DNA of 64,000 nucleotides, taken from the NCBI GenBank assembly GCA_039566865.1, contig CM076959.1, forward strand, positions 1,657,501 to 1,721,500. The letters run 5' to 3'. Shown here one piece after another: positions 1 through 11,388 of the stretch (its first letter is position 1; every line of letters starts with the position of its first letter). The notes below the pieces were generated by a model. That model was not told where the DNA came from, searched no databases, and saw only the letters and a program-made list of their open reading frames with translations. The stretch comes from Aurelia coerulea. Taxonomy: Eukaryota; Cnidaria; Scyphozoa; Semaeostomeae; Ulmaridae. The translations under genes were made by a program, and so were the position numbers.

Positions 1-300
1 AGGAACTGGGGGGCACTGGGAGAACGTGCCCCCCAAAGATTTTGCAACAAACCAAAATGTGCCCTTTGTGTCTTAGGATGTGCCCCTTTTGAAGACCGAT
101 CCGGACAGAAAGTCGTTTAATTTTGTTATAATTTACTTCGTGATTTAGTTATGTTTACTTCTTACTATGTTTCATTGTGAAGGAAATCGGATATCTATCA
201 GCATTCACATTAGTTTCTTCTATAATATCAAAGTACCCTTTTTTACAAAAAAGTGCCATTGAAATGCCATGCTCCTCCAAGTTTAAGATGATTCCCAATG
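1..300. repeat. Degenerate copy of the G-rich interspersed repeat also seen at 30028-30192
   Basis: The first 85 bases and positions 231-297 match, in order, the two halves of the short hAT-like element at 30028-30192: a 'ggaactggggggcac' start, repeated 'tgccctttg' words, then 'aagtgccattgaaatgcc' and 'ctccaagttt'. The middle (about 111-230) has no counterpart and may be an insertion. The left end lies outside the window, so no target duplication can be shown. No coding potential seen. Confidence 0.55.
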
Positions 301-1223
301 CCCTGAGTGAAACTAAAGGATAACCGACAATATTGACAAATTGTTTACTTTATCCTGACAAGAGTTGCCACTATAACAGTGCCATACTTGATTCTTCATA
401 GTATTTTATGGGTTGGTACGTTCCCTTGCAAACAGTTATTGATATTGAGGATTTCAAACAGTAAGGGTAGTGTGCCAGGTCAAAGAGGTCAAATTTTGAA
501 AATTGCTTTGTAGTGAGTTGGCAGCTCCATTGATGTTAGGAGCAAGAAGTAATTAGGAAAATTTCAATTGGCAACTACACCAAATTTGAGTGTTATCCCA
601 AATGTCTCTGAATTGTATTGATTGTATACATTAACACTGCCTGTAAATATGTCAGATGCTTCGCTGATTAATTCGATTGTCTGGATAAATACTGCCTATT
701 GTTACAACATACAACATTCCTGATTACTATCTCTCTATATAGGTAGGTCTATTCCTTCCGGTTGGAGCAAAAGCCCCTCCATAATGTTTTCATTCTTCAA
801 ACATAAAAATTTTGCTTTGTATTGTTTCCCTTTTTCTCGAAACAATAAAAGGATTAAGACTGCGTTGTTCTTGCTGCCATGTTTTTGTGAAATATCAATC
901 AATCATTTAAACCTTTTCGATCCAAGGAAGTGTCCGTTTGTTTGTTCTTTTTCCAAACTTGAAACAGACAAGGGCTCATGCTGTTTGTAGGCCTAATAAC
1001 TCCCAATTTTCGTCTTCCTCGTTTGGCATGAGTGAAAAACTGTATCAAGAATTTCCCCGAATACTAAACCGCGACCAAACTGTCTTGGAGATTTCCCGTT
1101 CGACGCTTTGAATTTACGTACAAAGGTTATTTACTCAGAAAATGTGCTATTTACTCTTTGGCAACACCTAATTATTCCTGTTCAATGTCCTTTATACATA
1201 CTTGCGTCAACACATTCCAATAC
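301..1223. other. Non-coding stretch, nothing recognised
   Basis: I see no convincing gene, tandem repeat or paired inverted repeat here. The longest open frame (68 codons from 784) has low-complexity composition and no recognisable motif. Confidence 0.5.
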
Positions 1224-1226
1224 TAA

Positions 1227-1647
1227 GGGCCTGTTTACATGGGAGTTTTCAGCCCGGGCTGAAATTTAAGCCCGTTTACCCGAGGTGAAACTTCAGCCCT
1301 CCTCTACGGTCAAAAGCTTGCAAATATCAGTTTGCTATTACATGGAGAATGTTTCGCCCCGGGATGAAAATTGGCCCCGGGCTGAAATTTCATCTCACCT
1401 TGTGCTAGACGAGATGAAACGTTAATCCCTTAATCCCCATTGGTTTACGTGACGCGCTCCCATGTAATGGCCAATATTTTTCAGCCCGGGCTGAAAAATC
1501 AATGACGCATGCGCCTTTGTCTACTAATTGCACTAAACAGATTTTCAGCCGGGGCTGAAACTCTCCATGTAATGGCAAAATATTTTCACCTCGGGTAGCA
1601 GGGCTGAAGTTTCAGCCCGGGCTGAAAACTCCCATGTAAACAGGCCC
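1227..1647. mobile_element. PIF/Harbinger-like MITE with long inverted termini
   Basis: The element is 421 bp with inverted termini of about 70 bp starting GGGCCTGTTTACATGGG. It is flanked on both sides by the trinucleotide TAA (1224-1226 and 1648-1650). A TAA/TWA 3-bp target duplication together with a GGGCCTG terminus is what PIF/Harbinger elements show; the superfamily call is inferred from that. The self-complementary word CAGCCCGGGCTG recurs at least four times in the termini and interior. No coding capacity. Confidence 0.75.
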
Positions 1648-1717
1648 TAATAGACCAATACGCTACACAAAGGGAATACCCTTCTCAAATTTCCATCCTT
1701 GATCTTGATTTTAATGT

Positions 1718-1862
1718 ACGCATTGCATTGTGGTCGAAAATGGAACCAAGCAGCAACAAAGGCGCATTGCATTGTGGTCGAAAACGGAAGTTCAAGCAAT
1801 TAAGGGGCAATTAAGGAATAACAAAGCGTTAACAAAGGCGCACTGCATTGTGGTAGAAAGCG
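1718..1862. repeat. Three spaced copies of a short GC-poor motif
   Basis: A word close to 'gcattgcattgtggtcgaa' occurs at about 1719, 1764 and 1839, the last two followed by 'cggaagttcaagc'. The spacing (about 45 and 75 bp) is irregular, so this is a short degenerate tandem repeat. It keeps a 61-codon frame open, which I do not regard as a gene. Confidence 0.5.
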
Positions 1863-1933
1863 GAAGTTCAAGCGATGCCAAAGACTCACGTACGAGTAAA
1901 CTCAGAATAACATAGGATATTGACAAAAGAATA

Positions 1934-2551
1934 CTGGGGGACCCAGAAAAAGTGACCCAACGCAAACTGTTACAGAAAGTTAAGTAAGTGGACGATTGAA
2001 ATGCTTCAAACGTTGTTCTGTCGCTAAAAGCCTAGCCTATTCTATGAGTATTTTTCGCAATTTTTTTCGGCACGGTAAATTTCCAGAATTAAGGATTTCG
2101 AGGAAAAGAGCATGCCTGCAATCTTCAAAAATTCGTCAAAAACAGGGGATCGATTTACAGCCATTTCAAATCTTCAAAACAACGAGGAGCGTGTTTCATT
2201 TCAACCTGGGAATAGGTAACCCAGTCGGAAGTCTTCAGAGCAAGTTTATAGTCCCTAGGTACTTCAAAATATTCTCAGGCAGAATAAAAGACGCTCCTCG
2301 TTGTTTTGAAGATCTGAAATGTTTTCAAATCGATCCCCTGTTTTTGACGGCTTTTTGAGAATTTCAAGCCTCCTCTTTTCCTAAAAATCCTTTATTCGGG
2401 AACTTTCCCGTGCCAAATAAAATTGCAAAAAATACTCATAATGTAGACTGGTCTTTTAGCGACAGAACAACGTTTGAAATATTTCAATCTGCCACTTAGT
2501 TTTGTTATCTATAACAGATTGCGTTGGGTCACTTTTTTCTGGGTCACCCGG
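1934..2551. mobile_element. Mariner-like foldback MITE (TA target)
   Basis: The element is flanked by TA on both sides (1932-1933, 2552-2553), with ends reading roughly CTGGGGGACCCAGAAAAA and TTTTTTCTGGGTCACCCG. Beyond the termini the whole 618 bp folds on itself: 'gttctgtcgctaaaag', 'atgagtatttttcgcaatt' and 'cgctcctcgttgttttgaag' all recur in inverse orientation. TA duplication and C-x-GGGTG-x-CCCA ends are typical of Tc1/mariner. No transposase frame. Confidence 0.75.
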
Positions 2552-2553
2552 TA

Positions 2554-3357
2554 TATCAAAACTATTTGAAATTGGTCCAGGGTATGATTTATCCTGGTCT
2601 ATTGGAAGTGGGACGTTGTTTCCAACTAACCCGTATTTCGTTGATACTTTCACACACATTGTTTTTTGAAAGAAATTTAGTTTAAGGACACTTTCAATGT
2701 TTGTTGCTAGGTATATTTTTAGCGTGACATAGAATTTTAAAAAGCATGTTTCAAAGAGAAATTGTTGTGCTGATAATGATCAACAGATTCTGTTCACAAT
2801 AAACATATTTCGCTTGTAAGCTAGCAAGCAAGTGTAATTCCAACGCAATGATAAAAAGCTAAGAGTCTTTGTACTGATGAAAGTGATACTAATATCTTCA
2901 GCATATCGTGCAAGTAGTTTCCGTTGCCATGAAATCGAGCTACTTCAAGTGATATTGCTATTTATGTCACATATTTATCATTTAACTATATTCAGACTAG
3001 AATTGTTGAAACAGTTGGGAAACTAGGGGGCACAAAATGTGCCCTTCCATATTCTCAGAACCATAAGGGCTAGAGACTTGAAACTTGGCACACGAGTTAA
3101 CAAACAAGATAAGGCAATCAAGAAGGTTTAATTTGATTTCGTTTATGTCACGTGGTTAAGTGCTGTCGTCAAAAAATGTTGGTATTTTTGTTGTAACGGC
3201 CACACGGAATTAGTTGCGTTGTATCTCCAAATTGACAAAACATATTGATATGAGATTTGATACATAGAAGGATTTATACTTGTTATATTTAGGTTGAATG
3301 TTTGCTCTCTAACAGTAATATCTGATGTCAGCATGTATTCATTTTGCACGCAAAAAA
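2554..3357. other. Non-coding stretch, nothing recognised
   Basis: I see no gene or clear repeat. Around 3027-3050 there is a short 'agggggcacaaaatgtgccc' hairpin word, resembling the G-rich interspersed repeats elsewhere in the window, but without a partner. Confidence 0.4.
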
Positions 3358-3767
3358 TGCAGAGTCCAGAAAAAGGTGAAACCTTCCTCCGGCTGCCAAT
3401 TCTATAAGTTAAACCGTTCTCATGTTATAAAATCAAAATAACCAAATTTTTTTAATTCCTCATATTGTTCATGACCGTAACAATTAGAAACCAATTGCCT
3501 TCTCTGCGGTACTATAAACATTCTTTACACATTCTCTCATAGAATGAAAAAACCATTTACAAAAGTCACACATACTAACCAAACAGAAATTGTTTAAATG
3601 CTGCTGCACACTGTCTCTGATTTCACTTGAAGATGAAATAGAATTACTAAGTTCATTCTTACTGAATTTTTTACAAAATTCCTAAACCTTCCTCAAATAT
3701 GATATTAACAAGCAGGACCTTCCTCCGGCTGGCAGCCGTGGCGCCGTCAATTTTTCTGGACTCTGCA
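3358..3767. mobile_element. Small inverted-repeat element, superfamily unassigned
   Basis: The ends read TGCAGAGTCCAGAAAAA and, inverted, TTTTTCTGGACTCTGCA. A second shared word, 'ccttcctccggctg', lies just inside both ends in direct orientation. No unambiguous target duplication is visible because the flanks are A-runs. No open reading frame. This is probably a non-autonomous DNA element. Confidence 0.6.
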
Positions 3768-3833
3768 AAAATCAATGTTTGTCTAAAATTAATGATAAAT
3801 TGCTTTAAAAATTCGCGAAAATTGCTAAATATA

Positions 3834-4434
3834 CAGTGTGTCCTACAAAATTGTGGCCCGTTTGCCTAAAGATAGCAACAAATGGGCAAAGGATCCTCAC
3901 TAAACTTTTATTTGATGTTGCTCTTCAACTGTTCAAATGAAGTTTGCTGCATCCCCGTAAAAATTTGTTGAAAAATGATGGAGCTATGAGCTTCAGAATA
4001 TCAAATTTGCCTGATGACTGAAACCAGCGGTCGGCCATTTTGTCTTACTATTTGCAGTGAAAATTAGCTTCACGTGAGGTAAGAAATAAAAGATCTAAGG
4101 TCAAAAATAATGGATCTCGCTGAGGATTATCGCAATTTTAACGAGAGCTAAGACATTGGAGGCTGCAGTTTTATTTTTCCATCCATGAGGTTTTTTTGCG
4201 CTGCAAAATACTGAGACAAAATGGCCGACCGCTTGTTCCAGTCATCGGGCAAATTTGGTCTGCTGAAGGCCATAGCTCCGTCATTTTCAACATATTTTTA
4301 TTGGGATGATAGCAAACTTTGCTTGATTTAATTGATCGACTGAAGAGCAACATCATGTAACATCTGGCGAGAATCTTTTGCCGTTTTTTCGCAATGTTCA
4401 GGCAAACAAGGCACAATGTTTATTGGACACCCTG
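3834..4434. mobile_element. Mariner-like foldback MITE (TA target)
   Basis: The flanks are TA (3832-3833, 4435-4436). The ends CAGTGTGTCCTACAAAATTG and CAATGTTTATTGGACACCCTG are inverted copies. Both halves are complementary nearly to the centre: for example 'cggtcggccattttgtct' on the left and 'agacaaaatggccgaccg' on the right. It has the same structural class as 1934-2551 but a different sequence. Non-coding. Confidence 0.75.
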
Positions 4435-5929
4435 TACATAAAGATACCTGCTGCATCATATGATGGTGCTCATTTTTTGAAAAGTAAACCCAAACAGGGT
4501 TTTTATCAGTACGCATGTGCAACAACCAATCATTGGATAACGTCATAAAACTCAATTTCACTACAAATTCCAAAATTCTCATCAAGAAAATTGTTCTTTA
4601 TTTAAGATTCGTTTTCTTGTTTCAAGATATTTTTTCTCAACAAGAAAATAGAAAATTCTCTTGCAGAATAATTTTCTTGTTTTAAGATTTATTTTCTTCC
4701 TTTAAAGATATGTTTTCTTGCCAAGATAAGCATAAGCAGCTTTGTAAGATTCAGATCTTATTTTAAGAAAAAAATCTTATTTTGAGATTAAATATCTCAT
4801 CAAGAGAAAAGACATGGGATATTTTCTTGTTTCAAGAAAAGTTACTAAATCTTTGAAAAATTACATCTCATGGATATACCATACCTTATCAAACGAGGAC
4901 TTTAAGGATGGTATTTACATTTTGAAATACACTTTTTAAAGAAACGTTATTCCATTTGGTGTTCATGGCGAATATGGTATCGCAAGGAAGGGAATTCATT
5001 TTCTGACACTGCTGTGGGCAGTTGCTCACACCACAGACTATACTAAAATTTGGTGATTTCCATGCATGATAGAGATATGCCTTATCAGCCCTTCTTTTCA
5101 AAGTTCAAAGTTAAAGCCAAGAACACCACAATCGAGCCTCGCCAGTTGTTCGCCATCATTCGATTTCAGAAATGTTGGAGCGAAAAACTATTTGGAGTAG
5201 ATTCACCAGAAAAGCCCTCTGTCAAGTTTTATCTTACTGAGCATTTTGGGATTTCGCGTGCTTTATGCAAATAAGTTCCAGTCTTTTGTCCGAAAACGAT
5301 TCAATCGCTGCTTGAGGAATTCAACCGTCCACCGTCGCTGTGCCGCTTGCAACTGAAGCTAAAGGTGAAATTCGTCCAGTGGATGAGAGCTCGTGAAGGT
5401 AAATTTTATTCGCCTATGTGTATGTCGGCAAAGTTTGTTTTCTGTTGTTAGAATCAGTTGGAATGTTTTGCCATGCCATGTTAAGCTTGAAAATATGGTT
5501 GGCCATCGTGCTTGGCCTTGGCCTAAACAAGCGGCTGTTAGTGTTACAAGTGAAGCCCTGAGTGAAAATCATGTGGAAAACTCATCGAAGCTACATTTAC
5601 GTTGTAACATAAGTTTGCACGTTTCGCAAGTTGATAAATCTTGTAAATTTTAGATATATTTGAGTGTAAACTTATTTATTGTTTGCTTGTTGCTTTCCAG
5701 CAAAGTTTGCGCGCCAAAAAGTCCGAAGGATAAAAGTTTAAAGTTCATCATGCTCGTCGCAAAACAAATTTATTTAAATTTTTGATATCTGTTTACTTAC
5801 ATTACAAAAAAGACCTTGAATTCAGGGATTATTTGATCCTGAGCAAGGTGATATCTATTTATTTGGCTACTGACTGTTTTCTGAGTTACACTTGATGTAT
5901 CAAAGTGACCCATACAGATGATACAGCAT

Positions 5930-6005
5930 CGATACCCGGGGGGGGGGGGGTGGTACTTGAGCAGGTTTTGGTTGGGGACGTGCCATCAAAGCTTCAAAAA
6001 AATAC
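5930..6005 (+). repeat. Short copy of the 'ggtggtacttga' interspersed repeat
   Basis: A G-run is followed by 'ggtggtacttgagcaggttt' and 'tgccatcaaagcttcaaaa', matching the start of the longer copy at 28850-28935. It is truncated after about 70 bp. Confidence 0.55.
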
Positions 6006-6060
6006 GTGACTTTGTTGTAAAGAATGAAAGCTATGCGCCTCATTGCTGATAACAGATGTT

Positions 6061-6297
6061 GGTGCAATTTTATTGTTTGGAAAGAAGATTTTCGTAAGAT
6101 TTCCGTCCGATGAGATGATGGCAGCTGTCATCACATTGATGGCGTTCTTTTACCTGTTTGATATGGACTACCCAACAAGCTGGATGGTGCCATTGACAGT
6201 AATGCAAAGGATGATTTTCTGAGACAAAACTGTGTTCCCAAAATGCAAAGAAGATGTGGCGAAAGCAATTGCAGATTATGGGAAATTTTTAAATTAG
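6061..6297 (+). pseudogene. Remnant of an unidentified coding sequence
   Basis: One frame reads through about 79 codons with a protein-like composition, including the segments MMAAVITLMAFFYLFDMDYP and, after one in-frame TGA, KCKEDVAKAIADYGKFL. It ends in a TAG. The pattern (hydrophobic helix, then YP and a charged C-terminus) resembles the C-terminal part of a family of uncharacterised animal proteins I have seen, but I cannot name it. The internal stop and missing upstream region make it a pseudogene fragment, probably carried in the surrounding repeat. Confidence 0.35.
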
Positions 6298-6311
6298 ACG
6301 AGGAACATTAA

Positions 6312-6905
6312 ACCTATTTTGGTTGGGGGGGGGCAAATTTGCCCCCCCCCCTAGTAGACTTTTTGTCATAACTCTGTCAGGATAACAATTATGGCACAGA
6401 AACTTTCTGACTTTTTGCTAACATCTATTGTGCAATGACTCAAGAAGTTTTATAAAAATATCTTGACAAATGAAGGGGAGGGAGACAATTTTCCGGAACT
6501 GTCTCTGTCCAAATCACCAATTCTCAAATATAAATTTTCGCAAAAAAAGTAGCAAAATTGTAGAATTTTGCAAAGATATTTTGCAGGGTAGTGCTATTTG
6601 ATGTATTCTATCGTAATTTTAATGTTTGGATGTAAATTGTGCTCCAAAAAAGATTTTATCGCATTTTTCCTGATTTTGACCGATTTTGCCACTTTTCTTG
6701 AACACACGAAGAAAAATCCTGACGCAAGCAATAATGACGGCTAATTTTGGATTAATTTTCATATTTTCATAAATTACATGCTTGGAGCTATTAGTACACC
6801 AAATCTGGTTGCTCTATCTATTTCCAGTCAAGAGTTAGGTGGGGGGGGGGGTTTGCCCCCCCCCAACCAAAATAGGACGTGTCAGCTAGCCCAACCACTA
6901 TAGGG
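6312..6905. mobile_element. TTAA-flanked (piggyBac-like) MITE
   Basis: TTAA is present at 6308-6311 and 6906-6909. The ends read ACCTATTTTGGTTGGGG and, on the other strand, CCCTATAGTGGTTGGGC. Inside both ends lie G-run/C-run hairpins around 'tttgcccccccc'. TTAA duplication plus a CCCTAT start is the piggyBac pattern and matches the element at 7701-8253. Non-coding. Confidence 0.6.
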
Positions 6906-7700
6906 TTAAGTGATTATGTACAATCTTATTCGCCATCTTCAGTAACATTGGACCGTTGACAGTTGTTTTCATATAACTTATTTTATTTTCATCTAACCTT
7001 ATTCTAATTTCCATCGATTGTACTTTGACTTTGTTCCAAACTTGAAAATCTTATTGAAATCAGACTTCACAGGTGTAATGCACCAAAAAAGCCAATTTTC
7101 TGAATAGTCAACGTACCTCTTTACGTTTATACGATTTGATGAGAAACATAGATGAGCTCGTTGTAATTCAAGTTTGATTTTGAAAACAGTTTAGAGTTTA
7201 AACTTTCGTTATGATGAAAATTCTTTCATTCAAACTTTTCAGTTTGAGAAATGTATTCGGTCTGAGTCAAATTGTCTCGAAGCAAGAAACAAGATCCCTC
7301 AAAATCTATGTAACAATGAGAAATCTCAAGATAAGTGTTCTTATAATAGGAATGATAATCTCAAAACAAGAAAATGTTTATGACATGAACAATCGAGCAA
7401 AATCAAACTTAAAGAAATATCTAAGAAAATCTGAAATCAAGAAAAATTGTCTTGTAAGTTGAAGAAGTGTTTAGTCTTAAAACGAGAAAAATGTTTGAAT
7501 CGAGAACAATTAAAATAAAGGAACGTTTTCTAAAACAAGAAACAAAATCTGAATTTAAGAAATATTTTCTGATGAATTAAAGAAACTTTTTCTAAAATCA
7601 AGAGTGTTTAGTCTTAAAACAAGAAACACAATCTGAATTTAAGAAATATTTTCTGATGAATTGAAGAAACTCTTTCTAGAATCAAGAAAGTTTGTCTTAA

Positions 7701-8253
7701 CCCTATCTGACCTGGGTGTTTTGAAACACTCAATGCATGGGGGGGCGGATTCCGCCCCCTGTTTATCTCTGTTGTCATAAGAGATATGGCAGCCAAACTT
7801 GGTATAAAGGTAGTTCATTATATAAACAATGAACATTTGAAATCATAATCCAGTTAGCGATGTTGTTGTTGTTGCTAGAGCATGATGATCATTATGATGT
7901 CATATGACGTCATATAAATAAAAGCTTTCTAAAAGATCATGAAGCTTTATTTTTCATAAAGAAATGAAAGATATAGATCAAAATATGTATAAATTCTTAA
8001 TTTAGACTTAATTGGGCCAATTAAACACGATTAAGAGAGATACAAAGCATGTTTTTCACAGAGTGCAGCATGAAAAATTGGTAACCATGGAAACAAGGCT
8101 AAAAATAGAATGCCCAAATTTTTGCAATTTTATTGCTCTATGATACAATGTTAAACTTACGAAGTATCAGAGGCCTGCTGCATGTGTGGAAAACGGTGTA
8201 AACAAAAATGTACTAGGGGGGGGGGCGGAATCCGCCCCCCAGGTCAGATAGGG
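7701..8253. mobile_element. TTAA-flanked (piggyBac-like) MITE
   Basis: TTAA is present at 7697-7700 and 8254-8257. The inverted ends are CCCTATCTGACCTGGG, each followed by a 'gggcggattccgcccc' hairpin. It is 553 bp with no coding capacity. It is inserted in the CAAGAAA-rich tract (the flanks continue with 'caagaaag' and 'acaagaaaa'), so it is younger than that repeat. Confidence 0.75.
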
Positions 8254-8509
8254 TTAAAACAAGAAAATTTTCTTGTAAAGATACATATACAAGAAAACGT
8301 TCTTACAGGCGGGAGGAGATAATATTTTTTGAAACGAGAATTTGTTTTTCAAAATAAATTGTTTTTCTCAAAATAAAGCATTCAGAATTTTGCAGTGTGA
8401 ATACGAAGATGAAAGGAAGAGGGTACAACTAATTTTAGCTGATTTGTGTCAAAAAGAAGTAATCAGGTAAGATGACCACACTGCTATAGATCCTTTAAAA
8501 CACTTGAAT

Positions 8510-8830
8510 CACGGGGGGGGGGGGGGGTTCTTGCATAGTAAAGGTACCTGGGGATGTGTCGCGAGCAAGGGTATACTTTTTCAGACTTCTAGTCTAACCA
8601 ATGGCACCCTTTTTTGCAATTTTGGCCTAGCAACGGTCTAGCCAAGGGTATCATTTTTGACAGTATTGGTCTAGCGAACGGTCTTGATATCATATTTGGT
8701 ACAAATTTGACAAATTGGCCCAGGAAATGGTCAAATTGGTCTAGCCAAGGGTACCACTTTCGTAAAAATTAGTCTAGCCTACGGTACCAATTTGAATATG
8801 CTTGCGGCAGACCCCTGCCCAAAATTTGGC
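8510..8830 (+). repeat. Degenerate short tandem repeat beginning with a G-run
   Basis: After a run of G, words like 'ggtctagccaagggtaccac' recur about six times (near 8597, 8632, 8680, 8750, 8780) with variable spacers. It resembles the longer 'aattggtataaggt' repeat at 28850-29280 in layout, not in sequence. Non-coding. Confidence 0.5.
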
Positions 8831-9539
8831 CAAGACCTCCCCACCCTGTGACATGAATGGGAGTCATGTACACTTATATCGCAGTTGAGACATAATCTTT
8901 GAAGACAGTCGTTTCAACTGGGGTAAGAATTGACTGGGATGCCCGGCTGTTCTAGTCAACTCGGAAAGAATGACAGTAACGGAAAATAAGATAATATTTC
9001 ATTAGATATTTGGCACAAATGTGCACCACCCCTTCACGAACCGAGTCACACCAGCCAGATTAATGATTTTGATGATGATATTCTCTATGAAAGAACTGAT
9101 AACGACCAATCCAACGAACGTTATGATGAAACTGCATCCTTGAAAACTATTAGATTTAAGAATCGTCATGGCCTTGTCATTGCGTATCTCAACATGATCT
9201 CTATAAGAAACAAGATCGATTTTCATACAGGGTGTCTCAAAAAATTGTTCGACGTTCGATTAAATATAAACAAAATAACGAAATAATGAATGGAATCCCT
9301 TTTAACATAACCATATTGCTGCGATCTTAAATTAATTTTAGACACCAGAAACTAGCAAATTGGCTAAATATTCACGGAATTACGAGCGTTCAAAGTTCAA
9401 GTTTGTGCGAAAGCTGAAACCAGACGCCCCTAAATTGCATGTTTAGTGAAAGTAGAATCTCGTTTATTCAAAGCAAATCAAATGGAATTTGAAAATCACT
9501 TTCGATCAATTAGCTTTCTAAAACATTGAATAAAGGTTA

Positions 9540-10400
9540 TGGATGCTTGGAGGAATCATGTTTGGAGGAAACTTCTCAATATTTCAGAATGGTTGAGAAT
9601 CAATAAACTGACAGCTAATCCAAAGAAAACTGAATATATGTTGATTGGCCATCCCCGTAAAGTCAATAAAATGGATGTCTCTGAACGACTAATGCTAAAT
9701 AACTCAGAAATTAAACGCGCAAAGAAGACAAAGTCACTTGTAGTCATCGTAGATGAAGGATTAAACTGGGAACAACACTTCAAAGTAGCTAAAGGGAAGG
9801 TTCGTGGAGGTCTTTCATCTCTTAAGAAACTGAAAAACCTTGTGCCACAAAAACAACTAGATAGTGTATACCGGGCCCTCATAGAAAGTCATTTGCGGTA
9901 TGCAAATGTTATTTGGGAAGCATTCCTAGTTCTAAAATAAAAATCCTGCAAAATCTACAGGGCCGAGCCCGAACAATAATTGAGAGGGCTAGGATTAAAG
10001 ATAATTGGTCTTACAATTGGCTCGATGTAGAACAACTAATCAAATTCGATCGATCAGCCATGACCTATAAGATTATGAGTAGGATGTGTCCAGAGAGCCT
10101 TTGGGATAAATTCCCCCAGATATCCTTGCATTCAAACTATAGTACGAGAAACTGCAGGAATATCAAAATTCCAAGATACAACCTCGAATACACTCTTTTT
10201 TTTATAAGAATATTGTTTACAAGAATATTCAGGCTCAGAATCATCCAAATTTTAAGAATATTATAAGAATATTGCTCAAAAAAGGCTTTCATTATTCAGC
10301 TCTTACTGCATGGAACAGCATCCCTATTACCATCAGGGAGCTGCCAACCTTGCAAAATTTCAAAAGAAATCTAAAAACTCACCTTAAGAGCTGAAGCAAA
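9540..10400 (+). pseudogene. CR1/jockey-like LINE, 3' end of ORF2
   Basis: Two overlapping frames (9539-9940 and 9913-10266) encode the part of a LINE reverse transcriptase downstream of the catalytic YADD box. They carry the segments ISEWLRINKLTANPKKTEYM, LNWEQHF, IESHLRYANVIW and LQGRARTIIERARI. A frameshift at about 9925 and a short 'aagaatatt' expansion near 10200-10270 break it. The extreme C-terminus (NFKRNLKTHLKS-stop, about 10360-10394) follows. It is the same family as 11893-13102: the 3' UTRs share 'cacgactccctggaag'. It is 5'-truncated and non-functional. Confidence 0.85.
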
Positions 10401-10551
10401 CTTGAAACACGACTCCCTGGAAGAGCAGCAAATAGGCCTCTAGAACAGTTTTGAACTTTCTTTTCTTCTTGTAAATATTATACTGTAATTACTGTATCAT
10501 AACTTTGATTTGTATTTAATTCAGCTGAAGGGATTTTGTGTTTAAATAATT

Positions 10552-10690
10552 TGATATGATGATATGATATGATATGATATGATATGATATGATATGATAT
10601 GATATGATATGATATGATATGATATGATATGATATGATATGATATGATATGATATGATATGATATGATATGATATGATATGATATGATGA
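10552..10690 (+). repeat. (TGATA)n pentanucleotide microsatellite
   Basis: About 27 nearly perfect copies of TGATA form the 3' tail of the LINE fragment ending upstream. Microsatellite tails in place of poly-A are common in CR1/L2-type LINEs. The open frame through it is an artefact of the repeat. Confidence 0.95.
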
Positions 10691-11388
10691 TGTACAGCAC
10701 GATTTAGAATTACCCCATCTTTCAATGATAGAGTTTTCATTTCGTATTTTTAAATACTTGCAGTATTAAGTAAATTTTGGCAACTGTTACAAGAATGAAA
10801 TATCTTTGAAAGTCCTATTTGATTTGCTCTGATATCGACGAGAGGTAACACATTGCACAATCTCCTTTTACCTCGATTTTAGGACGTCTCTTTGGAAAAC
10901 AAGTCAGTTGGGGGCGTCTGGTTTCAGCTTTCGCACAAATTTGAACTTCAAAAGCTTGTAACTCCGTGAATTCTTAGCGGAATCACAAAATGTTGGCGTC
11001 TAAAATGAATTCAAAATCTTACGAACAGGGTTACTTAAGCAGGAGCCTGTACATTTTATTGTTATTTTTTAACGTTTAATCAAACGTTGAACGATTTTTC
11101 TGGGACACCCTGTAGACAACTAGTATCAGACTTTGTTGCTGTTCTCGTAATTGCAGAAACAAACCTTAACAATACTTTACAACCAATCAGTTCATGATTG
11201 AAGGTTTTCTGATACCATTTAGGTATGATAAAAATTGGTATTGGGTCGGTCTGTTGGTCTATGTGAGAGAGCGGCCACCAATAAAAGAACTGACAAAGTA
11301 CGAAGCAACAAATTATGTTGAATGTGGCTTAACTTGAATAACTGTTGAACTAACTAACTAACCAACTAACTAAATTTCAAAAGCAAAA

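Larger units (their letters stand above)
4559..8397. mobile_element. Possible CACTA (EnSpm)-type element or two of its ends
   Basis: Position 4559 reads CACTACAAATTCCAAAATTC and the opposite strand at 8397 reads CACTGCAAAATTCTG. Both lie next to long tracts rich in the words TTTCTTGTTT / CAAGAAA (4590-4860 in one orientation, 7260-8390 in the other). CACTA/CACTG termini followed by dense subterminal repeats are typical of EnSpm/CACTA transposons. The 3-bp flanks (ttt, tga) do not match, so the two ends could belong to different copies. Two younger TTAA elements sit inside. No intact transposase was found; only decayed frames near 5050-5650 and 6060-6297. Confidence 0.4.
9228..11112. mobile_element. 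Mariner-like element, itself interrupted by a LINE
   Basis: TA flanks (9226-9227, 11113-11114) bound ends reading CAGGGTGTCTCAAAAAATTG and, inverted, CAGGGTGTCCCAGAAAAATC. Inside, 'gtgcgaaagctgaaaccaga' at about 9414 is matched in inverse at about 10918, so the original element was a foldback MITE. The interior carries a LINE 3' end (9540-10400) and its TGATA tail. It disrupts the LINE endonuclease fragment around it. Confidence 0.75.
9139..11335 (+). pseudogene. LINE endonuclease-domain fragment split by a DNA element
   Basis: At 9139-9225 a frame encodes a segment ending LNMISIRNKIDF, the start of the APE-type endonuclease domain of CR1-like LINEs (consensus-like L-N-x-x-S-I-R-N-K). It stops at the TA target of the element at 9228-11112 and resumes in the same frame at 11115 with RQLVSDFVAVLVIAETNL, where IAETxL is the endonuclease E-T motif. 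Further on, after a frameshift, come FMIEGF and LLVYVRE. The copy is truncated at about 11335 in a CTAA-rich stretch. It is clearly dead (stops, frameshifts). Domain recognition is from family knowledge. Confidence 0.75.

Noticed and set aside
4171..4585. Two minus-strand frames of 81 and 85 codons
   Set aside because: They fall in or across the end of the mariner-like foldback and have no recognisable protein features.
4559..8397. A confirmed CACTA transposon
   Set aside because: The termini fit, but the 3-bp flanks do not match and no transposase was seen, so it is listed only as possible.
10516..10740. Minus-strand open frame of HIISY repeats
   Set aside because: It is only the translation of the (TGATA)n microsatellite.
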